Positions 1 to 10,724 of a stretch of 64,000 bases of DNA are shown in pieces. Within the stretch, counting starts at the first letter, position 1. Each line of letters begins with the position of its first letter. The stretch covers positions 15,445,001 to 15,509,000 of the forward strand of contig NW_018343955.1 of the NCBI RefSeq assembly GCF_002099425.1. The letters run 5' to 3'. The DNA comes from Phascolarctos cinereus (Eukaryota; Chordata; Mammalia; Diprotodontia; Phascolarctidae). The notes under the pieces are model-generated. The model did not search any database, was not told the DNA's origin, and was given only the letters and a program-made list of their open reading frames with translations. A program made the translations under genes and the position numbers.

Positions 1-610
1 CATTCACCTTCCCAGCTGGGGGTGGGGTGGTGGGGGCTAGAGGAGGCTAGAGAACAGGCTGGCTCTGAGACAGAGGGGTTACCAGCGAGGAAGAGATGGG
101 GAAAGCTGGGTAGGATTACAGAAAGGGAAGGCTGAGGACCCAAAATAAACTTCTACAGCTTCATGATTTTTCCTGGGGCCTAAGCTGTTTACCTTCTACT
201 ATATTCATGCTGCAACTTAGTGGGAGCTCTGCCAAGCCTGATTAGCCAAGACCTCTTTTGAGGTCACACTTGCTTTGCTCCTAAGGCTGTATATCCCACC
301 ACCACATACTGTGATCTATTCTGTCCCTACAACACACTGATGTAATGTTGGAGTAGCCATTATATTTAATTATTCTATTAGCCATTTATCTAAGTAATGT
401 TAAATGCCATTGTAGAAAACTCAATTTGCAAATTATTAATCTGTCTCTGAATTGGTGCTAAAAACCAAAAGCCCTTAACTGTTTTCTGCCTGCTCTAATG
501 ATAAACTATTAGCAGTTGGGTTCCCCCATACCCCAGATCTGTTATTTCATTGGTATTAGTCACTTCCTTGTAGTATACAGTAGTATGTAATGTAATGTGC
601 CTTTTAGTAT
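1..610. other. Unassigned non-coding DNA
   Basis: No repeat, exon or RNA gene is recognised here. The sequence has no long open frame and no splice-flanked coding pattern. It could be unique intergenic or intronic sequence. Confidence 0.35.
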
Positions 611-631
611 ATGATGATGATGATGATGATG
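611..631. repeat. (ATG)n microsatellite
   Basis: A pure run of about seven ATG units, lying just upstream of an antisense MIR. Confidence 0.9.
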
Positions 632-639
632 CAAAATTT

Positions 640-855
640 TACATAGCATTTTCAGATTTGCAAAACACTTTGCACAAATTATCTCATATGAACTTCACAA
701 CAACTCTGTGAAGTAGGAGCTATTTTTATCCCCATTTTACAGATGAGGAAACTGAGCATGAGAGAGCTAGCAACTGGCCCAGGGTCATACAATGGCAAAC
801 TCTGAGGGAGGATTTGGCTTTAGGTCAGCCTTGCTCCAGATCCATCCAGCTATTT
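640..855 (-). repeat. MIR-type SINE, antisense
   Basis: The antisense MIR landmarks appear in order: 'atctcatatgaacttcacaa', 'ccccattttacagatgagga' and 'ggcccagggtcata'. The copy is strongly diverged, so it is old. Confidence 0.8.
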
Positions 856-914
856 CTCAGGAACTCAGAGTCTTAGAGAGTTGCCTGGGGGAGCTGAGGG
901 GTGACATCATCACT

Positions 915-1165
915 AGTATTTATAGAGTGTCTACTGTGTGCCAGGCACCATGCTAAGTAAGTGCTTTACAAATACAATCTCATTTGATCGTCACTGCAAC
1001 CCTGGGTGGCATTCCCATTTTGCAGTTGAAGAGGCAGAGGCAAACAGCAGTTTAAGTGACTTGACTAAGGTCACATAGCCAGTCTATATCAAATGTGGGA
1101 CTTGAACTCAGGTCTTCCTGATTCTGAGGTCAGACCTCTGGACATTGCACAATATTGCCTCTCAG
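915..1165 (-). repeat. MIR-type SINE, antisense
   Basis: It starts with the antisense MIR 3' end ('ctactgtgtgccaggcacca'), then has 'aatctcatttgatcgtcact', and ends in the antisense tRNA-like head ('gacttgaactcaggtcttcc'). It is nearly full length. Confidence 0.85.
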
Positions 1166-1194
1166 ATTTCAAGCAAGTACTTAATGGATTGGTT

Positions 1195-1380
1195 TGTGGT
1201 AGAGTGGAAGAACATGTACTGGCAAGAAATTAAGAGACAAGATCCTGTCCCGGTTCCTTGGGCAAATCACTTAACTCCTCCCTGCCTCAGTTTCCTCATG
1301 TGTAAAATGAAAATGTTGGACCTGATTTCCTCTCTAAAGTTTTTTCCAGGTCTAAATTCTTTGGATTCTATTGTCTTTGT
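1195..1380 (+). repeat. MIR-type SINE, sense
   Basis: Sense CORE landmarks are visible: 'gggcaaatcacttaactcct', 'tgcctcagtttcctcatgtg' and 'taaaatgaaaatgttggacc'. Confidence 0.75.
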
Positions 1381-1384
1381 GACT

Positions 1385-1985
1385 TTTAAACACGGTCCCT
1401 TAAATTACACTAACACAGTTCTACTTTGAAGAAATCCTAAGGACTCAAATTAATGAAGAATGCTTTGCATTTAGCCTATTACTTATTTATGTGTAAATGG
1501 CACCTCTCCTACTACTTGAAAAGTTGGTTTCCTTAAGTAGTTTAAATGTTTCCCCTGAACTCTGGTTTGTTATCATTAAGTGCCCATACCAAGCCATTTG
1601 TCATATAGTTTACAGAGAAGCTTTAGCTTGGTCTTCGTTCAAATCTTCACAAATTCCGAATTCACAGAGTCTGGATCAACAGTATTTCACTAGATTTTTA
1701 TTACATCATAAATAGAAATGCTGTTTCATGTATGATTCAGAATGGCCATTAGTCACTAAGTTCCCATCAGTGACCTCCAGGGTGCCTGGATGTGAACCAA
1801 TCCTGTAACCTATGCAAATGAGCATCTCTAATTGCTTCTGCATCCATTACTCATTTCCCAGAAAAGCAATGAGCTCTCTCACCTGCTGGAGGACATAACT
1901 GTGTATTTACCTCCATATCCTCGGGGAATCTACACTTTCATAACTAGAGATCACTTAGGGTTAGCTGTTAAGCACAGGTGAAAAC
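1385..1985. other. Unassigned non-coding DNA
   Basis: No recognisable repeat or gene. Short open frames occur at chance density only. Confidence 0.3.
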
Positions 1986-2023
1986 AAACATTTCCTTGGG
2001 AAAAGGGCTGGATTTTGAGTCAG

Positions 2024-2250
2024 TTGTTTTTCAGTTGTGTCTGACCCTGTTTGGGGTTTTCTTGGCAAAGATGCTGGACTGGTTTGCCATTTCCTTCTCC
2101 AGCTTAATTTTACAGACAGGGAAACTAAGGCAGACAGGGTTGCCCAGGGCCACACAGCTAATAAAGGTCTGAGGTCAGATTTGAACTCATGAAGACAAGT
2201 CCTCCTGACTCCAGGCCTAGTGCTCTATGCACTGTGCCACCCAGCTAACC
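2024..2250 (-). mobile_element. Mar1-type CORE-SINE, antisense, with 10 bp target duplication
   Basis: The antisense 3' tail ('ggggttttcttggcaaagat', 'tggtttgccatttccttctc') runs into the antisense CORE and the tRNA-like head ('ctatgcactgtgccaccc'). Perfect 10 bp direct repeats 'tttgagtcag' flank it at 2014-2023 and 2251-2260. It interrupts an older sense MIR that resumes downstream. Confidence 0.9.
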
Positions 2251-2260
2251 TTTGAGTCAG

Positions 2261-2400
2261 AGGACCTTGCTGCTGCTTAAATAATATTTATTTTGGACAA
2301 CTGTCTGGGTCTTAGTTTCCTCATTGAAAAAGGAAGTGGGGAGACTACTAAAATCCTTTCATTTTCTAAACACATTCTTGTGATCACTCTAAAGACTTTT
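2261..2400 (+). repeat. MIR remnant, 3' part, resumed after the Mar1
   Basis: 'ctgggtcttagtttcctcat' and the following purine-rich stretch match the middle and 3' part of MIR in the sense direction. Its head lies upstream of the Mar1 insertion. Confidence 0.55.
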
Positions 2401-2838
2401 ACCCAGAGACTTGATTTGGGTCCAAAAAAAAAATCCTTTTTTAATGTTTTCTCGAGGCTCTTTTCTTCTCAACATATTCCTGTCACTTCAGGTGACATTC
2501 CCCTCCCCCTATAGAACTTGCCCTTGTGATGAAAGCACAGTCAAGAAAAACAAATCAAACATGAGTATGAAAATGAACACCTCACTTTGCACCCATAGGC
2601 CACCACTTTCTTTTCTGCTGAGAGGTAGGAGACAGACTGCCCAGGCATCTCTCTGAACTTGTGATCATCCATTATATTGGCTGGAGTTCTGAAGTCTTTA
2701 GAAAGATGTTCTTCACATTGTGGGGGTCATGGTCAGATCAATCTTTTGGAAACTGGCAGAAATCCTAATCCAAAACTGCCCTAAAATCCTGAAAATTTGA
2801 ATAGTCTCTATTTTTTCCAGCACAACAAAATAAAAACT

Positions 2839-3087
2839 GGGGCATCAAGTTGGATAAAACTCCAGACCTGGAGTCAGGAAGGCCCGAGTTTAAATACAGC
2901 CTCAGACACTTATTAGCTGTGTGACCCTGGGCAAATCACTTGACCCTGTTTGCCTCAGTTCCTCCTCTGTAAGATGAAATGGAGAAGAACATGGGAAACC
3001 ACTCCAATATCTCTGCCAAGAAAACCCCAAATGGAGCCATGAAGATTCAGACACAACTGAAATGACTGAACAATAACAATAACAAGA
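2839..3087 (+). mobile_element. Mar1-type CORE-SINE, sense
   Basis: A degraded tRNA-like head ('ggagtcaggaaggcccgagt') leads to CORE ('agctgtgtgaccctgggcaa'), then the Mar1 tail ('gccaagaaaaccccaaatgg') and a 3' end 'caataacaataacaag'. Confidence 0.9.
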
Positions 3088-3188
3088 AGAACTAGTTTTG
3101 ACCTAATATAGCTTCAGAAGTACATGATATAGAAAACAATCATGCAAGTAACTAGAATAGGGGAGCAGTGATCAGAAGGGCCCAAGGA

Positions 3189-3343
3189 GGGGCAGCTAGG
3201 TGGCGCCGTGGATAGAGCACGGGCCCTGAAGTCAGGAGGACCTGGGTTCAAATCCGGCCTCAGACACATGACATTCACTAGCTGTGTGACTCTGGGCAAG
3301 TCACCTAACCCCAAATGCCTCACTGAAAAAAAAAAACAAAAAC
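3189..3343 (+). mobile_element. WSINE1-type SINE, sense, with 15 bp target duplication
   Basis: Nearly full length: 'ggggcagctaggtggcgc', A/B box-like head, 'gtgactctgggcaagtcacc', 'ccccaaatgcctcactg' and an A-rich tail. Direct repeats at 3174-3188 and 3344-3358 (agaa[g/t]ggcccaagga) agree at 14 of 15 bases. It is one of the best preserved insertions in the window. Confidence 0.92.
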
Positions 3344-3401
3344 AGAATGGCCCAAGGAAGTGCCTCTGTGGGATACTCAGATGAGGGGAAGGAGGAAGAG
3401 A

Positions 3402-3568
3402 CTGCATTGGAAGAGAGAGGACCTGGGTTCAAATCCGTACTATGCTCTTACTATCTGTGTAACTTAATTCATCTTCTCTGAGGCTTGGTTTTCTTCCTTG
3501 TAAAATTAGAGGGCTGAATCAGATGAGCGCTAAGGTTCCCTCCATCCCTACGTTTAGGATCCTATGAC
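3402..3568 (+). repeat. MIR-type SINE, sense
   Basis: 'gacctgggttcaaatccgta' gives the head boundary, followed by 'cttccttgtaaaattagagg' and the diagnostic 3' 'ctaaggttccctccatccct'. Confidence 0.8.
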
Positions 3569-3774
3569 TATAGTGAAGGTTTGATTCGGCTGCCTATAGA
3601 ACCTAGGCAAGGCATGTGTGTACTCCTACCAAGATTAGAAAGAGATGAATTCCTTCATAACTGGAGACTTTTTACTTTGATTTATTGCAAAACAAAAACC
3701 TTTTTGCTTTGGCTTATTACCAAATGAAAACCTGCAAGACATGAGAGCAGAATTCTCTGGATTTAAAAATGTGC

Positions 3775-3905
3775 ATACATAAGCAAAATACATGCATAAA
3801 TATAGGTATTTGTACAGTATATTACATATATAAATATGCGGCACAGATACATGTATATTGCATAAATATGAGTTACATATATTACATATGTGAGTATGTG
3901 TGCAG
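3775..3905. repeat. AT-rich low-complexity stretch
   Basis: Repeated 'acatata' and 'aaatatg' words with no other structure. It lies directly 5' of a CORE-SINE. Confidence 0.6.
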
Positions 3906-4145
3906 GACAGCTAGATGGCCCAGATAGAGCACTGTTCTTCGAATCAGGAAGGTTCATCTTACTGAGTTCAAATTCAGCCTCAGACACTTACTAGCTAGTG
4001 TGACCCTGGGAGAGTCACTTAACCATCCTGTGCTTCAATTTGCTCATCTATAACAGAACTGCGAAGATCAAATGAGTTAGAATATAAAAAGTGTTTTGAA
4101 AATCTTATAGCATTGTATAAATATTAGATATTATTATTGTTGTTA
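3906..4145 (+). repeat. CORE-SINE (MIR/Ther type), sense
   Basis: A head close to the Mar1 head ('ggacagctagatggcccaga') is followed by a MIR-like body and the 3' end 'gtataaatattagatattat'. It lacks the Mar1 tail, so it belongs to a different CORE-SINE subfamily. Confidence 0.75.
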
Positions 4146-4171
4146 TATTAGGTATATATGTTCATGTATGT

Positions 4172-4427
4172 AGTACCTAGGTGGCACAGTAGATAAAGTG
4201 TCAGGTCAGGAGTCAGGAATACTCATCTTCCTGAGTTCAAATCTGACTTCAGACACTTACTAGCTATGTGACCCTAGGCAAATCACTTAACCCTGTTGGC
4301 CTCAGTTTCCTCATCTGTAAAATGAGCTGGAGAAAGAAACGGCAAACCACTCCAGTATCTTTGCCAAGAAAACTCCAAATGGTATCACAAAGAGTCAGAC
4401 ATGACTGAAAATTACTAAACAACAACA
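4172..4427 (+). mobile_element. Mar1-type CORE-SINE, sense
   Basis: Complete from 'cctaggtggcacagtaga' through 'gcaaaccactccagtatctt' to 'ctaaacaacaac'. Confidence 0.92.
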
Positions 4428-4439
4428 TATACAGTACTA

Positions 4440-4650
4440 AAAATTTGCAAAACCTTTTAGGTATATTATATCATTTGAGCCTCACAAAAGCCCCGAGAGT
4501 TATATATGACAATTGTTATTAGCACCATCTTACAAATGAGTAAAATTGATATTGAGACTTGCCCAGAGTCACATAGCAAATAAACGTCAGAGGATCTGAA
4601 ACCAGATCTTTGGCTGACTCCAGGACCAGCATTCTATCCACTGCACCACA
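4440..4650 (-). repeat. MIR-type SINE, antisense
   Basis: 'tttgcaaaaccttttaggta', 'catttgagcctcacaaaa' and 'gcccagagtcacatagcaaa' are antisense MIR words. It ends 'ttctatccactgcaccac'. Confidence 0.8.
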
Positions 4651-4750
4651 AATGAGACTGCACTGTAGGCAGCGGATTCAAGGGATCTTTACTCCTTTGT
4701 TTACCATGCACTGCCAATGTTAAGTATGAATACAGTCCCCACCCACATCC

Positions 4751-4940
4751 TGGTTTAGTGGAAAGGGCATTAGATTGAGACAGCTGGGCTCTAACCCAGG
4801 CCTTGTGACTCAGGAGCTGCCTGGCCTTGGACAAGCGGCTTACATTCTATGGGCCTCTGTGTCCTTCAGCTATAAAATGAAAGGGTTGGACTCAGTGACC
4901 TCCAAGAGCCTGTCTAATTTTGACAATCTTCAATTCTAAG
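4751..4940 (+). repeat. MIR-type SINE, sense
   Basis: 'ggtttagtggaaagggcatt', 'tataaaatgaaagggttgga' and 'cagtgacctccaagagcc' are MIR landmarks. Confidence 0.75.
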
Positions 4941-5329
4941 TTTCAAAGGACAAAAAAAAAAAATCAGAATAAACCCAACGTTGGCAGCCAGAGGAGTACT
5001 CTGGGACTTTCCACTACAAGGACTTTGGCTGCTGCCCAAAGGATATTAAAAGATCTCTGAGAACACAAGGATCCCAGGCTCACGGCCTTGGTCACCTTCC
5101 CACCCTCCATGGGAGAAAGGCCTCCTTTCCCCCAAAGTTCTATTTTTAAAAGAAGCTAGAGGCTATTCGGATCATTTGGGGCTTAGTACTATTTAGGAAT
5201 CCTCCCTAGTGAGGTGTTTGCTTATTTTTTTTTTTGGCCAGATCTGTGAATTCATTGGAGTAGGAGCCTCCAGGTGAGAAACTTCCTCTACTGATGAAAA
5301 TCCCGCAATTCTGGTCCCTATTTCTACTC

Positions 5330-5615
5330 TTAAGGTAGAGGACAAGAGTCTGGCTCAGGGTCACTCAGCCCACATCTCAGCAGCAGACCTTGACCCCAAG
5401 CCTCAGTGATTCCAGCTCTCTACACACTATGCCACTCTCTCCTCTCCTAAGACTATAGATTCAGAGCCCAAAGGTCCACTGGGTCCAAACCTCCCATTTT
5501 AGAGATGAGGAAACTGAAGCTGAGAGAGTCTAAATAATTTGCTTAGCAACACACACAGCTAGTAAGTATCCGAGGCAGGATTTGAATTTGGGTCTTCCTG
5601 ACTCAAAACCCAATG
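5330..5615 (-). repeat. Two adjoining antisense MIR fragments
   Basis: One fragment covers about 5330-5440 ('ctctacacactatgccactc' end). The second covers about 5458-5615 ('ttagagatgaggaaactgaa', 'gaatttgggtcttcctgact'). Confidence 0.65.
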
Positions 5616-5634
5616 TTTTCTCCATTGCTCCAAC

Positions 5635-5892
5635 TTGTTGTTGTTCAGTCATTTCAGTTGTGTCCATCTCTTCATGACTCCATTTGGGGTTTTCTTGGCA
5701 AAGGTACTGAAGTGGTTTGTCATTTCCTATTCCAGATACTTTTACAGATGAGGAAACTGAGACAAAGAGGGTTAAGTGACTTGCCCAGGGTCACACAGCT
5801 TGTAAGTGACTGAGGCCAGATTTGAACTCAGGAAGGTGAGTCTTCCAGACTTCAGGCCCAGAGCTCTATCTACTTCCCCACATAGCTACCTC
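5635..5892 (-). mobile_element. Mar1-type CORE-SINE, antisense
   Basis: It begins 'ttgttgttgttcagtcattt' and has 'ggggttttcttggcaaaggt', 'acttgcccagggtcacacag' and 'tgaactcaggaaggtgagtc'. Full length. Confidence 0.92.
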
Positions 5893-5896
5893 TAAA

Positions 5897-5938
5897 TCAT
5901 CATCATCATCATCAGCAGCAGCAGCAGCAGCACCATCA
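5897..5938. repeat. (ATC)n(AGC)n compound microsatellite
   Basis: About six ATC units pass directly into about six AGC units. It begins at the tRNA-like end of the adjacent antisense Mar1. Confidence 0.9.
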
Positions 5939-6161
5939 CAGAGTTAGTCAGTGCCAGACACCGTAACCTTCTGGTCTTCCAGAGAAGAAGGTGGGGGTGT
6001 GGCATGGGAAGCTTCCTCCAGGCACCAAATGGTCCAGTTCACCTCCCTGCAAGCTGTGAACCTGCCTATTCTTGAATCACCAGACCAGAAAATTGAATCC
6101 AGGTCTTCCTGACTCCAGACGCTGGCACTACACAACTGCCTCTACTTGTAGTATGTATTGC

Positions 6162-6390
6162 TAGGTGGTATGGTAAATAGAGCACTGGGCCTAGAGTCAA
6201 GAAGAATCATCTTCCTGAATTCAAACCTGGCCTTAGACATTTACTAGCCGTGTGACCCTGGGCAAGTCACTTAACCCTGGTTGCCTCAGTTTCCTTATCT
6301 GCAAAATGAGCTGAAGAAGGAAATGGCAGTATCTTTGCCAAGACAACCTCAAATGGGATCACAAGGAGTCAGATGCAACTGAACAACAAG
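6162..6390 (+). mobile_element. Mar1-type CORE-SINE, sense
   Basis: Head 'ctaggtggtatggtaaatag', CORE 'gtgtgaccctgggcaagtca', tail 'atctttgccaagacaacc'. The 'caaaccactcc' part of the tail is missing, a small internal deletion. Confidence 0.9.
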
Positions 6391-6756
6391 TGTTGATGCT
6401 CTTATTATAAACCTGTTTTCAAACACTTTCCAAGTACATGAAAGAGTAAATATTTGAGGCTTCAATTGCAACAAGCAAGATGCATGTAGGACAGTGGGCT
6501 CTGTGCCTCCAAGACTGAAACTTTCTTGGTCTGGGATTGTTTAGGAGTAGAGTTACTTAGCTGGGTGTGTAGAGATTGAGAGGGGAAAGGATGCATATCA
6601 AATACATATCAAGCACTTAGAAGCTCAGGGCTAGGCTCTCTAGATACTGTGGAAGATACTACAGGCAATAACCTCTCCATATACCTAGTTTGTGATCCTG
6701 CTAGAAGCAAAAGACATTTAGGCATTTTGAGAAAAGCTTCAAAAAGCAGTAGCCTA

Positions 6757-6842
6757 CTCAGACACTTGACACTTACTAGCTGTGTGACCCTGGGCAAGTC
6801 ACTTAAACCCGATTGCCTCACCAAAAAGAAAAAAAAAAGGCA
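6757..6842 (+). mobile_element. WSINE1-type SINE, 5'-truncated, sense
   Basis: Only the 3' half remains: 'cagacacttgacacttacta', 'ccctgggcaagtcactta', 'gattgcctcacc' and a purine tail. The head is absent. Confidence 0.85.
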
Positions 6843-6965
6843 GTATCCTACAAATACCAATGCCTGTAGACATTGAAACAAAATAATTATGCTTCTGAAT
6901 TCTCAATTTTTGATTTTATACTCATCTACATAGCTCTTCATCACCAATTCTAAGTGAGAGAGGGG

Positions 6966-7198
6966 TTTTCATTGGTATCCAACTTGTTGAGACCTCATTT
7001 GGGGTTTTCTTGGCAGAGATAATGAAATGGTTTGCCATTTCCTTTTCCAGCTTATTTTATAGATAAGGAACTGAGGCAATTAGGGTTAAGTGACTTGCCC
7101 AGGGTCATACAGCTAGTAAGTCTGAGGCCAGATTTAAACTCAGGAGGATGTCTTCCTGACTCCAGGCCTACTCTATCTACCGCACCACCTAGATGCCG
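6966..7198 (-). mobile_element. Mar1-type CORE-SINE, antisense
   Basis: 'tttggggttttcttggcaga', 'gacttgcccagggtcataca' and 'ctaccgcaccacctagatgc' mark tail, CORE and head in antisense order. Confidence 0.9.
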
Positions 7199-7354
7199 TA
7201 AGTGAGAAAGGGGAGAGATATTCCTATCTAGTTGCTTTCTTGCTGAAGAAAAAGAAACAAAATCCAAACATCAGTGCCCTAGCTATCAATGTCAAGGCAA
7301 AACATCATAAAATTTCAGAAATGATGTGAGCATTTCTACAACTCAGGCTGGATA

Positions 7355-7530
7355 CATTGGAGAGGGTGTGGCCTTTCAAGTCAAAAGGACATGGGCTGAA
7401 ACCCCACATCAGCCACTTACTGACTGTGACAGCTTGGACAGGTCCCTTAACTTCTCTGAACCTTAGGCCCTCATTAGTAAAGTGGATCAGACTAATGCCT
7501 TTAAGATCCCTTCTAGCCCTAAATCTTTTC
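7355..7530 (+). repeat. MIR-type SINE, sense
   Basis: 'gggtgtggcctttcaagtca', 'cagccacttactgactgtga' and 'aagatcccttctagccct' mark head, CORE and 3' end. A further MIR 3' piece with 'aaaggccccttccagattga' sits at about 7685-7740. Confidence 0.7.
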
Positions 7531-7744
7531 TTGCAGGTGTCATGGTTTCATTTCCCCAAAAACTTGGTACAAAGTGATATTGTTCATGGAACCATATAGA
7601 AAGATCATTTTCCATGGTTATTTGTAAAAGTAGGATGCTTGCCCAGATCTCTGGGATGATTTAAAAGCAGTCTCTCTTGCAGAAAGAACTAGATGAACTC
7701 AAAGGCCCCTTCCAGATTGAGATTTATGAGCCTATGACCTCACA

Positions 7745-8566
7745 TGTCTTCTCACCATCTTTTGCAAAATATGATGCCCATATAACTTCCCAATGCACTT
7801 CCCTAGTTAAACCCAGCCCTTGCTCAAAAATTTCTAATGGGTCCCCATTGCTTCACAGCTGGGAATTCTTAGTTCTCCACAATCTGGATACATTATATCC
7901 CATTCTAATGTCACCTCCAGGAACTCTATACTCCAGCCAAATTGGAGAACTCATCTTTCCTCAGTCCCTTCCTATCCTCTTCATCTCCATCCTTTTGCTC
8001 ATGCTGTCCGCCTGACTATTTTATCCCTGCCTATTGGGTAGCTGGGTGAGGAAGTGGATAAAGTGCTGGGCCTGAAGTCAGGAAGACTAATCTCCTTGAG
8101 TTCAAATCTGGCCTCAGACACTTACTAGCTGTGTGACCCTGGGCAAGTCACTTAACCCTGTTTTCCTCAATTCCTCATCTGTAAAAGGAAATAGGAAATG
8201 GTAAACCACTCTTTACCAGGAAAACCCCAAATGGGATCACAAAGATTTGGACACGACTGAACGACAATAACAACATTGAAATCTCTTCCTTTCCGCCAGC
8301 CAGCCAACATCTGCATCTTGCCCAGATCTCCTATCCTCACACAGTGAAGAAAGAGCTTTTTCCTTTTGTGAATGCTCCTACCACCTTAGACTTCTCCTTT
8401 GCATTTATCTTATTCTAATTTGTATCACATGTATGTACATATTTCATTCCCCTTTGTTAGCTTAAAACCTCTTGAGGGCAGAGGTGGTGTTTTATTTCAT
8501 CTTTGGCACCAAGTATAGCACATAGTAGGCATTTAATCAATGATTGCTAAATTGCATTGAATTAGC
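7745..8566 (+). repeat. L2 LINE 3' region, split by a Mar1
   Basis: The 5' part carries the L2 non-LTR words 'aatgggtccccattgcttca' and 'tactccagccaaattggaga'. After the Mar1 at 8037-8276 it resumes and ends with the L2 tail ('ctcttgagggcagaggtggt', 'cacatagtaggcatttaatc'). Only 3'-untranslated and terminal sequence is present, with no reverse transcriptase. Confidence 0.75.
8037..8276 (+). mobile_element. Mar1-type CORE-SINE, sense, inside L2
   Basis: Complete from 'ggtagctgggtgagga' to 'gactgaacgacaataacaac', with CORE 'gtgtgaccctgggcaagtca'. Its position inside one L2 shows that Mar1 activity postdates that L2. Confidence 0.92.
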
Positions 8567-8609
8567 CATGTGGTAGCTGATATAGCAGGATCCTAAATTA
8601 CATTGCTTT

Positions 8610-8770
8610 TAGATTTAGTGTTGGTAGGAACTTCAGAAACCACCAAGATCAACCTTCTTCTTTTACAGATGAGAACATTGAGAACAAACAAGGTGAATTG
8701 ACTTACCCAAGGTCACAAAAACAGTAAGCGGCAGAGTCTAACTCCAGAGCTATTTCTGTCCATGCCAAGT
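8610..8770 (-). repeat. MIR-type SINE, antisense
   Basis: 'tcttcttttacagatgagaa', 'gacttacccaaggtcacaaa' and a head remnant. Confidence 0.7.
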
Positions 8771-9101
8771 TTCCTCCTTCCTCATAGTTTTCAATTTGCA
8801 TGTAAATTAGTAGAGATATCGTCTTTTCCCTTAGCTAGATGAGAGGTTCTGTTCCTATTTTTAAAAAAATAGGGCTCAGAAATTCAGTTCTTGGAACTCA
8901 TAGTTCCACTAAAATGCAAGACATTTACCAATCAATAAATTACAATGATACTGTCAGGATGTTAACTCCCGGGGCCACATCGTGTATTTCTCTGTATTCT
9001 GTAAAGGTGCCTAGCCCAGTGTGGGGCACAAAGGTGACACTAAGTAAATATCAAAAATAGAAATTAAATTCCAGGATTAAAAAAAAAACCAAAACTTTCT
9101 A

Positions 9102-9246
9102 AGAACAGCTAGGGGATTGCAGTGGATAGAGTACTGACCCAAAAGTCAGGAGGAACTGAGTTCAAATCCAGCCTCAGTCACTTAGTAACTGTATGACTCT
9201 GGGTAAGTCACTTCCAGATTGCCTCAAAAAGAGAACAAAGAAAAAG
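9102..9246 (+). mobile_element. WSINE1-type SINE, sense, with 8 bp target duplication
   Basis: 'cagctaggggattgcagtgg', 'gactctgggtaagtcactt' and 'cagattgcctc' plus an A-rich tail. Direct repeats 'actttcta' occur at 9094-9101 and 9247-9254. Confidence 0.88.
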
Positions 9247-9254
9247 ACTTTCTA

Positions 9255-10065
9255 TTTCCCTTCCTAGATATACCAGTATGTATTTCTTTGACCCCCCACT
9301 GATGATACCTTCAGAGTCAAAAGGCCAAAAATCTGCATAAAAGTCCATTTTAAAAGGCTTCTCCATTTTTATAGTCTTTTTTTTTCCTCATAAAAAGTCT
9401 GCATGAGTCACTGTGGCCATAAAACTGTATTATTGAACACTGATAATGACATGATTTTTAATGGGAACAGAACAATGTCATCCATTCCCAGATCAAATAT
9501 TTCTCATTCAGTCACAGATTTGCCATTCGAAGGCCAATGATTGCAGCAAGTGCCAAACCCAGCCCAGCACAGCACAGCCCAGCATTGGGCCCAAGAGACC
9601 TTAGTAAATCTGCCTCTCCTTTCTGCCCTTGGCAAAGTTCAGGCAAGGTGATCTCCAGGACACACCACAGACAAAACTCCTCCTTCTTCTCTCCTCCTGG
9701 ACTCTCTGCTTAAATTGCTTTGTTCTGAGCTGAGAAGGATCTGAATTTTTCTTGGAAGCTGTGCAATCTTTCCTGGCAGCCCTTGGCATTGACTTCCACG
9801 TGCTTGGTTTGATAGCCATGCCCCTTTCCAGCGTTACCTGCCTGAGTCTGCACATGAGCATGGATCTATGCTATAGCAGGAGTGCACATGATCCTGTAGC
9901 TGGGTGAGGCACGTTCCTGGTCCTACCTCCCTCTGACCGCACAGAAACACACTGAGGAGGAAGTTTCACAGTAGAGGAGATGGGCACAATAAAAAAGATT
10001 GTGTATTTGGTACAAAGACTATTTTATGTAACCTTCTCCTAAATTAAAAAATTATGCCATACTTT
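9255..10065. other. Repeat-free unassigned DNA
   Basis: I recognise no repeat here. A stretch at about 9400-9560 is AT-rich, non-repetitive and of even composition. Open frames on either strand are short and show no known domain. Confidence 0.3.
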
Positions 10066-10067
10066 TA

Positions 10068-10442
10068 CAGTTATCCCTTCCACATCATGATTTTTTCCCA
10101 TCACGGTTTCAACATATGGGGAGGGGATCGGCATAAAAAATTAAATGGGAATTTTGGGAGAGTTTTGTGGAAGCCGCAGATGACACACAAAGGCCAGCAA
10201 CAACACATAAAAAGTTTAGAAATTCAGAAATACATAAAACATATGTATTGTATTGTATGATATAGCCTATGACCAAATACTTAATCCAAATTTTACAATA
10301 AGGTACTATAAACATCCTATAAAAGAAAAAGAAAAAAAATCACACTTCTCTGGTATGAAGAGAGGGCCAAACATTTTACATGGATTTTCCAGATCATGAG
10401 GGTATCACATCCCTAACCCCCCAGATGTGGAAAAAATAACTG
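10068..10442. mobile_element. Non-autonomous pogo/Tigger-like (Tc1/mariner) DNA transposon
   Basis: The ends are imperfect terminal inverted repeats: 'cagttatcccttccacatc' at 10068-10086 against the complement of the last 19 bases, differing at 3 positions. TA dinucleotides flank both ends (10066-10067 and 10443-10444), as expected for this superfamily. At 375 bp there is no room for a transposase, so it is a deletion derivative moved in trans. The family name is unassigned. Confidence 0.75.
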
Positions 10443-10453
10443 TAGCTTTAGGT

Positions 10454-10648
10454 TAGGGGCTCTTAATCTGGGATCCATAAACTTGTTTTTTTAAAAAAAT
10501 ATTTTAATAACTATTTCAGTATAAATTGTTTATTTCATAATTCTAGATATTTTATTTGATGCATTTAAAAAACATTTTATTTTCTGAAAAGGGATTCAGC
10601 ATACTGCCAAAGGAGTCTATGACACAAAAAAAGATTTAAAAACCTCAG
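10454..10648 (+). mobile_element. hAT-like non-autonomous element, copy 1, 8 bp target duplication
   Basis: It has ends of the type CAGGGGTTCTTAA...AAGAACCCCTG (here 'taggggctcttaatc' and 'tttaaaaacctcag') around an AT-rich centre and 'ggattcag', 'ggagtctatgacac'. Flanking 8 bp repeats ctttaggt (10446-10453) and ctttgggt (10649-10656) differ at one base. Length 195 bp. Related copies lie at 35083, 40893 and 37411. Confidence 0.75.
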
Positions 10649-10724
10649 CTTTGGGTAATCATACTTTACATTTTTTACCTTTGGATTATATCAGTGATAC
10701 TTTGCACTTCGATGATGCTTATTC

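Noticed and set aside
3189-3260. tRNA-like A and B box sequence suggesting a tRNA gene
   Set aside because: It is the tRNA-derived head of a SINE, repeated throughout the window, and does not fold as a functional tRNA.
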